Shown piece by piece: positions 1 through 5,835 of a DNA stretch of 8,402 bases; the first letter of the stretch is position 1, and each line of letters starts with the position of its first letter. The notes below the pieces were generated by a model that did not search any database, had not been told where the DNA came from, and saw only the letters and a list, made by a program, of their open reading frames with translations. The position numbers and the translations under genes are program-made. Origin of the DNA: an uncultured Ignavibacteriales bacterium (lineage in GTDB: Bacteria > Bacteroidota > Ignavibacteria > Ignavibacteriales > Ignavibacteriaceae); the NCBI GenBank assembly GCA_913053915.1, contig CAJXGP010000061.1:1-8402 (forward strand), given 5' to 3'.

Positions 1-1
1 T

Positions 2-186
2 ATCGATTCCGATAGTCGTCAATTGAGCATTGCTGATCAGAGTGAGCCGTTAAGCGCGGATAATGCCCCCAATATGATTTCAGGACAACTTCGTTGTCGC
101 GATGGACTCGTTTTTCCCGTCGAAGCTGTCGCTAGCCTGGTCAAAGATGCTGATGGCAAGCAAATGGGTAGAGCCATCGTATTCAG
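2..186 (+). other. PAS-domain C-terminal fragment of foreign composition
   Basis: This stretch is about 49% G+C (89 of the first 180 bases), against about 31% for the next 180. In the frame of the downstream gene it reads as the tail of a PAS sensor domain: a [14 protein letters not shown] strand, then [21 protein letters not shown] domains of bacterial sensor and cyclic-di-GMP proteins typically end with this kind of strand pair followed by D-I/V-T. Here the match stops exactly at VFR and the sequence turns into the linker and first membrane helix of a sugar transferase-like protein. The fragment looks like part of another gene, possibly from another organism, joined in frame. Family assignment is from pattern recognition and the parent protein cannot be named. 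Confidence 0.6.
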
Positions 187-1354
187 AAAATTTTTTGCAT
201 TCTTGGGCAGAAGAAAATTAATAATTATTTCTATTATTCTGGATTTTATATTTTTTGATTTGGCAATTATCGGAGCTAATGATATCTACAGCACCTTCGG
301 TCATTGGAAAGGTTTTCCTTCGTCTAGCTATCCGATTATTTTCACAATACCGGCTATTATTCATGTGATGGTAGCTTCATTAACCGGCGTTTATAAGAAA
401 GATTTTTTATCGGTATTACGAAACTTTGGTGCAATATTTATAAGTTTCTTTATAGTTTCTTCATTAACCTTCTTTTTTAAACAGTTCGCATACAGCCGCG
501 CTGCGGTAATTATCACTTTTTTAATTTTATTTATTATACTGGCGTTTTGGCGGATTGTATTAAAGTTATTTTTTAAGGTGGGTGTCTCTACCGATGAATT
601 TACTCGTAAGCGAGCATTGATAGTAGGATTAAATTCCAGTGCTATTCAAATAGCTAAAAAATTAAAAACTAAAAGAACTGATTTTCATTCAGTTATAGGA
701 TTTATCGGATATTCAAATAAGGAAATAGGTCAAAAAATTGAAGATTTCGAAGTTGTCGGCAGTATTGAAAATGTAAAAAAGGTGATTATTGATAAGAAAA
801 TTAATGAAGTAATATTTTCCTCGGATGAACTTTCTTATAATCAAATGATGAGTATCGTTGCCGGATGCCATAATGAAAATGTTGAATTCAAATTAATTGG
901 TAGTGATCTTGATTTTATAGTTGGAAAAACCACTATATCTTTGTTGGATGATATCCCACTTTTTGAAATAAAATATAATATCTCCAGCTCGGTTTTAAAA
1001 TTTGCAAAATTATTATTCGATTATATATTGGCAACAACCGTTTTGTTTTTTATATATCCTTTTATATATTTACTTGTTAAACTAAAAGGCAAGCCTACAG
1101 AATTTGAAGAATTTATATTGAATGTTCCTTTAATATTAAAAGGGCAATATAGTTTTGTCGGTCCTAAAAATATTACAGAAAAAGAGAATTTATATTTAGG
1201 TAAAAAAGGACTAACAGGCTTTTGGTTTACCGAAAGTATTGAAGGAGGCGACGCAGAAAAATTAGATATTTTATATGCAAAAAATCAAAATATTTGGCTT
1301 GACCTTGAAATCTTAGGCAAAACTCTTAATAAAATGTTGAATAGTAGAGTATAA
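2..1354 (+). CDS. Polyprenyl-phosphate sugar transferase-like membrane protein, 5' partial, with foreign PAS-like N-terminus
   Basis: The frame is open to the left edge. A TTG at 23 could start it, but it has no ribosome binding site and lies inside a PAS-like domain, so I treat the gene as 5' partial. Numbering from that TTG, residues 1-55 are PAS-like. Hydrophobic segments follow at about 65-85, 104-121, 134-152 and 160-180, with the YSRAA motif (157-161) before the fourth. KRALIVG (196-202) opens a Rossmann-like domain running to about 300, and a fifth membrane segment spans about 331-352. The C-terminus keeps sugar transferase landmarks: [11 protein letters not shown] (372-382), GLTGFWF (396-402) and LDILYAKN...[11 protein letters not shown] (414-435). 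The cytosolic catalytic stretch normally lying between membrane segment and VGP motif (KFRSM and the Asp-Glu pair) is absent. Family members attach a sugar phosphate to undecaprenyl phosphate at the inner membrane; this one probably cannot. It ends two bases before accA. Confidence 0.7.
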   Translation: MDSDSRQLSIADQSEPLSADNAPNMISGQLRCRDGLVFPVEAVASLVKDADGKQMGRAIVFRKFFAFLGRRKLIIISIILDFIFFDLAIIGANDIYSTFGHWKGFPSSSYPIIFTIPAIIHVMVASLTGVYKKDFLSVLRNFGAIFISFFIVSSLTFFFKQFAYSRAAVIITFLILFIILAFWRIVLKLFFKVGVSTDEFTRKRALIVGLNSSAIQIAKKLKTKRTDFHSVIGFIGYSNKEIGQKIEDFEVVGSIENVKKVIIDKKINEVIFSSDELSYNQMMSIVAGCHNENVEFKLIGSDLDFIVGKTTISLLDDIPLFEIKYNISSSVLKFAKLLFDYILATTVLFFIYPFIYLLVKLKGKPTEFEEFILNVPLILKGQYSFVGPKNITEKENLYLGKKGLTGFWFTESIEGGDAEKLDILYAKNQNIWLDLEILGKTLNKMLNSRV

Positions 1355-1356
1355 TA

Positions 1357-2307
1357 ATGGCAAAAACTATCTTAGATTTTGAAAAGCCGATAGTAGAACT
1401 GGAAGCTAAGCTTGAAGAAATGAAAAAATTTTCAGATACAATGGATATCGGCAGTGAAATAATTAAAATAGAAGAAAAAGTTAATCGATTGAAAGAAAGT
1501 ATTTATAAAGATCTGACTAGATGGCAGCGCGTTCAACTTGCCAGACACCCCGATAGACCGTACACTTTAGACTATATCTATTTAATAACAGATAATTTTA
1601 TAGAGCTGCATGGAGATAGAAGCTTCAAAGATGATAAAGCAATTGTCGGCGGGTTGGGTATAATTGATGAATTTAAAGTAATGATTATAGGACATCAAAA
1701 AGGTCGCGATACCAAATCAAACGTTTATAGAAACTTTGGAATGCCTAATCCGGAGGGTTACCGGAAAGCGCTGCGCTTAATGAAATTGGCTGAAAAATTT
1801 AATAAACCAATCATAACGATGATTGATACTCCGGGAGCTTTCCCCGGATTGGAAGCTGAGGAGAGAGGACAAGCCGAAGCTATTGCACGTAATTTATTTG
1901 AAATGAGCAGACTAAAAGTGCCTATTATTGTAGTGATTATTGGTGAAGGCGCCAGCGGCGGCGCACTGGGAATTGGCTTGGGTGATAGAATTTTAATGCT
2001 TGAAAATTGCTGGTATTCCGTTATTAGTCCTGAATCTTGTTCAAGCATTCTTTGGAGAAGTTGGGATTTTAAGGAACAAGCTGCCGAAGCATTAAAACTT
2101 ACCGCTCCTGATCTTATGGAACAAAAATTAATTGATAGGATAATCCCTGAACCGTTTGGCGGAGCGCATAAAGATCATCAGGAAGCTGCCAGAATTGTAA
2201 AAGCTGTCATCAAAGAAGAACTATCTAATCTTATAAAAATTAAGCCGGAAAAGTTAATAGACGGTCGATTAGAAAAATTTGGAAAGATGGGCTCATTTAA
2301 CGAATGA
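1357..2307 (+). CDS. accA: Acetyl-CoA carboxylase carboxyltransferase subunit alpha
   Basis: With AccD, AccA transfers the carboxyl group from carboxybiotin on AccB to acetyl-CoA, giving malonyl-CoA, the first committed step of fatty acid synthesis in the cytoplasm. At 316 residues it is the usual length. A helical N-terminus (about 7-60) precedes the crotonase-like core. Motifs: [14 protein letters not shown] (61-74), HGDR (85-88), GHQKGR (112-117), [15 protein letters not shown] (126-140), DTPGAFPG (157-164), the glycine-rich oxyanion and CoA loop [12 protein letters not shown] (197-208) and [10 protein letters not shown] (224-233). ATG 1357 is two bases after the preceding stop and gives the expected [11 protein letters not shown] start. 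No Shine-Dalgarno sequence is visible, so it is probably cotranscribed with the gene before it. AccD and the biotin subunits are not in the window. An antisense open frame inside it (1758-2048) is a shadow. Confidence 0.97.
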   Translation: MAKTILDFEKPIVELEAKLEEMKKFSDTMDIGSEIIKIEEKVNRLKESIYKDLTRWQRVQLARHPDRPYTLDYIYLITDNFIELHGDRSFKDDKAIVGGLGIIDEFKVMIIGHQKGRDTKSNVYRNFGMPNPEGYRKALRLMKLAEKFNKPIITMIDTPGAFPGLEAEERGQAEAIARNLFEMSRLKVPIIVVIIGEGASGGALGIGLGDRILMLENCWYSVISPESCSSILWRSWDFKEQAAEALKLTAPDLMEQKLIDRIIPEPFGGAHKDHQEAARIVKAVIKEELSNLIKIKPEKLIDGRLEKFGKMGSFNE

Positions 2308-2317
2308 ATTGTCATTC
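2302..2317 (+). repeat. Short inverted repeat across the accA stop codon
   Basis: GAATGA and TCATTC form a perfect 6-bp stem with a 4-base loop (2308-2311). The left arm contains the accA stop codon. The stem is AT-rich, and a moderately T-rich stretch follows without a clean T run, so it would be at best a weak terminator. It may be chance. Confidence 0.25.
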
Positions 2318-2397
2318 ATATTTATTTAAATGTTCCGACTTTCTCGAGCTAATTTATTATTTTTTAATTTATCTTAATTAATAACCTCCCGTTTTCC

Positions 2398-2405
2398 TAA
2401 ATTTG
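2398..2405 (+). promoter_or_regulatory. Possible Bacteroidota-type -7 promoter element (TAAATTTG)
   Basis: The 127-base spacer between accA and the thioesterase gene contains TAAATTTG, which fits the TAnnTTTG -7 consensus described for the Bacteroidota primary sigma factor. It lies 29 bases before the ATG at 2435, a plausible distance for a start site. I see no convincing TTTG-type -33 box upstream, and in such AT-rich DNA the match could be accidental. The rest of the spacer is AT-rich and shows no other signal. Confidence 0.22.
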
Positions 2406-2434
2406 TAATTAAAAATCTATTATTATTATTTATT

Positions 2435-2842
2435 ATGTTATCTTACAAAACTGAAATTCGTGTACGTTATGCCGATACGGATCAAATGCAATTTGTTTAT
2501 AACGGCAAGTACTTTGAATATTTTGAAGTCGGAAGAACTGAAATGTTAAGGGGAGACAACCTCACTTATCGATCAATTGAAGATCATGGGTTTCAACTTC
2601 CGGTAATTGAATCTTACGTTAAATACATTAAACCGGCTTATTACGATGATCTGTTGATTATTGAATCTCTAGTTAAAGAATATCCTTCTTTTAAAATCAA
2701 AATAAATTATAGAGTTTATCAAAAAAGAACAAACGATCTTTTGGCCGAGGGCTTCACAACTCATGTTTTCATTGATAAGAATTCCAAAAAAGTTGTTCGA
2801 CCACCTGCTTTTTTTGTCAATGCTATGAAAAAATATTATTGA
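2435..2842 (+). CDS. Hot-dog fold acyl-CoA thioesterase (4HBT/YbgC-like)
   Basis: This is a 135-residue single-domain hot-dog thioesterase, predicted to hydrolyse an acyl-CoA thioester in the cytoplasm; the substrate cannot be read from sequence. The family signature spans residues 9-36: RVRYADTDQMQF, then VYNGKYFEYFEVGRTE. Asp16, the second Asp of ADTD, matches the catalytic aspartate of 4-hydroxybenzoyl-CoA thioesterase. The Gly usually following DxM is Gln19, and the YbgC histidine position is Asn23, so it is not a canonical Tol-Pal YbgC. Tol-Pal genes are also absent nearby. GFQLPVIESYVKYIKPAYYDD (52-72) and AEGFTTHVFID (104-114) are the other hot-dog strands. The DTDQM-VY-G-Y-EYFEVGR wording resembles FCB-group homologues. 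ATG 2435 follows a TTATT-rich leader with no Shine-Dalgarno sequence. The gene lies six bases before nadC, so the two are likely cotranscribed. Confidence 0.9.
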   Translation: MLSYKTEIRVRYADTDQMQFVYNGKYFEYFEVGRTEMLRGDNLTYRSIEDHGFQLPVIESYVKYIKPAYYDDLLIIESLVKEYPSFKIKINYRVYQKRTNDLLAEGFTTHVFIDKNSKKVVRPPAFFVNAMKKYY

Positions 2843-2848
2843 AAAACC

Positions 2849-3694
2849 ATGAAGGATAGAATAGACGAGATAATAAAAGCCGCTTTATTGGAGGATATCG
2901 GTAAAGGTGATATAACCACCTTGGCAATTATACCTGAAAATACTTTTGGTGAAGCAGACTTTTTGATTAAAGATAGGGGTATTATCGCCGGTTTGGATAT
3001 TGTAGAAAAAGTATTTCGCTTTGTCGATCCTAAAATTGAGTTTGTTAAATATTTTAAGGATGGTAGTCAAGTGAAGCCTGGTGATATTGTTTGTTCCGTT
3101 AAGGGTAAAGCGGCGTCAATATTAACGGTAGAGCGGACGGCGTTGAATTTTTTTCAACGTATGAGTGGAATTGCTTCGATGACAAAAATAATTCAACAGA
3201 AAATTGAACACACGAATGCAAAAATTGTAGATACCCGTAAAACTGCACCCGGCTTGAGAATTTTAGATAAACTTGCAGTTAAATTAAGTGGATATATTAA
3301 TCATAGAATGGGCTTGTATGACATGTTCTTAATCAAAGACAATCATATAGCGGTTGCCGGTTCAATTAGTAAGGCGGTATCATTATGTAAAAATTATCGT
3401 ACGAAAAATAATCTTACATACAAAATAGAAGTTGAAACCAAAAACATTGAAGAAGTGAAAGAAGCCGTTGATTGTATCGTGGATATAATTATGTTGGATA
3501 ATTTTCAAATAAGCAAAATGAAAGAATCGGTACAGCTAATTAATGGTCGTTGTAAAATAGAAGCTTCCGGTAATGTTTCTATCGATAATGTAACGGATAT
3601 CGCCGAAACAGGGGTTGATTACATTTCGATAGGAGCGCTAACTCACAGTGTAAAAGCTCTAGATATTTCTTTGAACATAAAAGCCGGTTCCTAA
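2849..3694 (+). CDS. nadC: Nicotinate-nucleotide pyrophosphorylase (carboxylating), quinolinate phosphoribosyltransferase
   Basis: NadC converts quinolinate and PRPP to nicotinate mononucleotide, CO2 and pyrophosphate in de novo NAD synthesis. The 281-residue length is typical. The N-terminal sandwich domain begins with ALLEDIGKGDITT (12-24). Barrel motifs are ERTALNFFQRMSG (95-107), DTRKTAPGLR (128-137), NHR (151-153), KDNHI (163-167), EVETKN (194-199), MLDN (215-218), EASGNVS (238-244) and IGALTHS (261-267). Arg96, Arg130, Lys131, His152, Arg153 and Lys163 sit where quinolinate-binding residues of characterised enzymes lie. The usual GGG before xNHR is instead Ser-Gly-Tyr (147-149). The start at 2849 is six bases after the thioesterase stop and gives the standard N-terminus; no Shine-Dalgarno sequence is seen. 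nadA and nadB are not in the window. Confidence 0.97.
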   Translation: MKDRIDEIIKAALLEDIGKGDITTLAIIPENTFGEADFLIKDRGIIAGLDIVEKVFRFVDPKIEFVKYFKDGSQVKPGDIVCSVKGKAASILTVERTALNFFQRMSGIASMTKIIQQKIEHTNAKIVDTRKTAPGLRILDKLAVKLSGYINHRMGLYDMFLIKDNHIAVAGSISKAVSLCKNYRTKNNLTYKIEVETKNIEEVKEAVDCIVDIIMLDNFQISKMKESVQLINGRCKIEASGNVSIDNVTDIAETGVDYISIGALTHSVKALDISLNIKAGS

Positions 3695-3703
3695 TGACCG
3701 GCT
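3682..3703 (+). repeat. GC-rich stem-loop spanning the nadC stop codon
   Basis: AGCCGGT (3682-3688) and ACCGGCT (3697-3703) are perfect 7-bp complements with an 8-base loop that holds the nadC TAA. The stem is markedly more GC-rich than its surroundings. No T tract follows, and the next ATG (3717) lies 13 bases downstream. It is therefore not a standard intrinsic terminator. It could protect the 3' end of a processed message or tune translation of the flippase gene, but both roles are inference. Confidence 0.45.
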
Positions 3704-3716
3704 ACACGCATTCATT

Positions 3717-5180
3717 ATGTTTAATAAATTAAAAGAATTAACTAAAGATACTGCAGTTTACGGCATCAGTACAATGGTTGGAAGATTTTTAACTTTTTTA
3801 CTTGTACCGTTTTATACAAATGTTTTTTTACCAGCCGAATATGGGGTTATCGGTAATCTATATATTTTTATTGCGATCTTTAACATCTTTTTATTATACG
3901 GTATGGATGCAGCTTATTTAAAGTTTGCCGGGATGTCTAAAAATGTTGACGAGAATGATTTGTTTTCAACTCCTTATCTTTCTGTATTTTTAGTATCACT
4001 TATAATAAGCGTCGCAATAATATTATTCAAGACTCCAATTTATGTCGCCCTCGTTGTACCGGCTAGTTATTATAATTTAATTTATTTGGTCGCTTCAATA
4101 CTTTTTGTCGATTCATTATGTGTGATTCCTTTTATAAAACTTCGCTTAGAAAGGAAAGCCAAAAAGTTCGTATTTTTTAAGCTTACCAACATTATTGTTA
4201 ATGTGTCGTTAAATCTTTTCCTGATTCTGAAATTGAAATGGGGAATAGAGGCAGTATTTGTAAGTAATTTGGCAGCCTCATTTGTCGCTTTTCTTTTACT
4301 GTCTCCTACAATAATCAAAAGCCTGAAGTTTAAAATTCAAATTAATCTGTTAAAAAGATTGCTTAGATTTGGACTACCTTATTTTCCTGCCGGCTTGGCC
4401 GGAATGTTAATTCAAGGAATAGATAGACCAATCTTAACGTATTTAACGGATTTGAGAACAAGTGGAATTTACAATGCGAATTACAAACTTGGTATTTTCA
4501 TGATGTTGTTCGTTAATATGTTCCAATATGCTTGGCAACCGTTTTTTCTACAAAATGCATCTGAAAAGAATGCAAAAGAAATTTTTTCAAAAGTGCTTAC
4601 ATATTTCACTTTGATCGCAGCCGGTATTTTAATAGTTATTTCACTTTTCATAGATAATATTGTTCAAATTCCAATTTATCAGGGACATGCAATTATTAAT
4701 CCCCTTTATTGGAGCGGTTTAAATATAGTTCCAATCATTTTATTAGGATATATGTTTAACGGTATGTATCAAATTTTTTCCGCGGGTATTTTCATTAAAG
4801 AAAAAAGTATTTATGTACCGATTATTACTTCTATTGGTGCAATAGTAAATATTGCTCTTAATTTTCTCTTGATTCCATTGATAGGAATAACCGGAGCAGC
4901 ATTTGCAACTTTAGCTAGTTATTTGGTTATGGCTATAGGTTATTTCGCGGTTACTCAAAAATTTTATAAAATAAATTATGAATACGACAAAATAGGAAAG
5001 ATTTTTCTTTCTGTATTTATAGTTGGTATAATTTATTATACTCAATTAATCGGTGGACATTTGAACTTGGGAAATAAATTTTTGATGTTACTATTATTTG
5101 TTATATTGTTAGGTATACTTAAAATAGGAAAAGAAGAAATTTCATTTCTAAAAAAAAGACTGTTAAAAAAAAGAACGTAA
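3717..5180 (+). CDS. Oligosaccharide flippase family membrane protein (Wzx/MATE-like)
   Basis: A 487-residue, highly hydrophobic protein with about 12-14 predicted membrane helices, matching the polysaccharide biosynthesis (Wzx/RfbX) branch of the MOP exporter superfamily. These proteins flip undecaprenyl-linked oligosaccharides across the inner membrane for O-antigen, capsule or exopolysaccharide assembly. The N-terminus reads DTAVYGISTMVGRFLTFLLV (11-30), then PFYTNVFLPAEYG (31-43), a typical first-helix and loop pair. FGLPYFPAGLAGM (218-230) with DRPIL (236-240) starts the second half, and GITGAAFATLASY (390-402) is the characteristic late motif. The tail is rich in Lys and Arg (471-487), consistent with a cytosolic end. 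ATG 3717 is 22 bases past nadC, behind the stem-loop, without a Shine-Dalgarno sequence. The sugar transferase-like gene at the left edge is the only other envelope gene here; no glycosyltransferase or Wzy neighbour is present. The exact substrate is unknown. Confidence 0.88.
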   Translation: MFNKLKELTKDTAVYGISTMVGRFLTFLLVPFYTNVFLPAEYGVIGNLYIFIAIFNIFLLYGMDAAYLKFAGMSKNVDENDLFSTPYLSVFLVSLIISVAIILFKTPIYVALVVPASYYNLIYLVASILFVDSLCVIPFIKLRLERKAKKFVFFKLTNIIVNVSLNLFLILKLKWGIEAVFVSNLAASFVAFLLLSPTIIKSLKFKIQINLLKRLLRFGLPYFPAGLAGMLIQGIDRPILTYLTDLRTSGIYNANYKLGIFMMLFVNMFQYAWQPFFLQNASEKNAKEIFSKVLTYFTLIAAGILIVISLFIDNIVQIPIYQGHAIINPLYWSGLNIVPIILLGYMFNGMYQIFSAGIFIKEKSIYVPIITSIGAIVNIALNFLLIPLIGITGAAFATLASYLVMAIGYFAVTQKFYKINYEYDKIGKIFLSVFIVGIIYYTQLIGGHLNLGNKFLMLLLFVILLGILKIGKEEISFLKKRLLKKRT

Positions 5181-5227
5181 AATTTATTATATGAAAATAT
5201 TTAAGCAGAAAGTAACTTGATATTATT

Positions 5228-5686
5228 ATGATAAAAGAAATTTATATAAAGATAAAAAGACTTAACAATGAGTTTAATGATATTCCCTTACCTTCCTATT
5301 TAACTAAAGGCAGTTCGGGATTGGATGTTAGAGCCGCAATAAAAGATGAATTACTAATCCATGTGGGAGAAATATCATTGGTATCAACGAATTTATCGTT
5401 TGAAATCCCGGAAGGTTATGAAATTCAAGTCCGTCCCCGAAGCGGTCTTGCTGTTAAACATGGAATAGGAATTCTCAATTCCCCCGGTACAATCGATTCG
5501 GATTATCGTGGGGAAGTAAAAATCATCATGGTGAATTTTGGTAAAGAAGATTACAAGATATTGCGAGGTGAGAGGATTGCGCAACTTATCGTATCAAAAG
5601 TTTATACTGCAAAAATTATTGAATCGACAGAGTTGAATGATAGCGAAAGAGCGGAAGGCGGTTTTGGACATACAGGTAAAAGTTAA
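5228..5686 (+). CDS. dut: Deoxyuridine 5'-triphosphate nucleotidohydrolase (dUTPase)
   Basis: Dut hydrolyses dUTP to dUMP and pyrophosphate, keeping uracil out of DNA and feeding thymidylate synthesis. It is 152 residues, the standard size for the homotrimeric family, and all five conserved motifs are present. Motif 1 is SSGLDVRA (29-36), motif 2 RPRSGLAVK (69-77), motif 3 GILNSPGTIDSDYRGE (81-96) with catalytic Asp90 and uracil-stacking-region Tyr93, motif 4 RGERIAQLIV (113-122) and motif 5 RAEGGFGHTG (141-150). Motif 5 usually reads GFGSTG, so His148 replaces Ser, while the nucleotide-capping Phe146 is kept. ATG 5228 follows GATATTATT with no Shine-Dalgarno sequence, 47 bases after the flippase. 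It precedes dnaE in the same direction, a sensible pairing for replication fidelity, although the 149-base gap may carry a separate promoter. Confidence 0.97.
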   Translation: MIKEIYIKIKRLNNEFNDIPLPSYLTKGSSGLDVRAAIKDELLIHVGEISLVSTNLSFEIPEGYEIQVRPRSGLAVKHGIGILNSPGTIDSDYRGEVKIIMVNFGKEDYKILRGERIAQLIVSKVYTAKIIESTELNDSERAEGGFGHTGKS

Positions 5687-5729
5687 TTTCTCCTTTTTAT
5701 ATTAATTTTTAAATCGATACGTATTTTAA

Positions 5730-5749
5730 AAAATTTATCGCTAAATTTT
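5730..5749 (+). repeat. A/T inverted repeat in the dut-dnaE spacer
   Basis: AAAATTTA and TAAATTTT are perfect 8-bp complements around a TCGC loop. All stem pairs are A-T and no T run follows, so it is a poor terminator candidate. It may be an operator-like site, a weak hairpin or chance in AT-rich DNA. The remaining spacer (5687-5835) holds no gene that I can see; GTTGATT recurs at 5778 and 5803, and GATTAA at 5796 and 5806. Confidence 0.35.
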
Positions 5750-5835
5750 GCATCTCTTAATTATTCCTTTTTTAGATGTTGATTCCAAAATGGACGATTA
5801 ACGTTGATTAATTTTAGATAGGGTAGTTTGTTCAA

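Noticed and set aside
23..25. TTG at 23 as the true start of the first gene
   Set aside because: The frame continues unbroken to the left edge, the codon lies within a PAS-like fold, and no ribosome binding site precedes it; the gene is better read as 5' truncated.
1758..2048. 96-codon open frame on the minus strand inside accA
   Set aside because: It is fully antisense to a clear AccA reading, has no recognisable domain, and its composition follows from the coding strand.
2885..3070. 61-codon minus-strand frame inside nadC
   Set aside because: Antisense shadow of conserved NadC sequence with no motif of its own.
4082..4318. 78-codon minus-strand frame inside the flippase gene
   Set aside because: Antisense shadow; Lys/Ser-rich translation typical of reversed hydrophobic codons.
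5191..5220. Nine-codon open frame between the flippase gene and dut, as a possible leader peptide
   Set aside because: Too short, no ribosome binding signal, no regulatory codon run and no attenuator-like hairpin after it.
5393..5584. 63-codon minus-strand frame inside dut
   Set aside because: Antisense shadow covering dUTPase motifs 2 to 4.
5717..5724. ATACGTAT palindrome
   Set aside because: A single 8-base palindrome in AT-rich DNA is expected by chance and has no second copy nearby.
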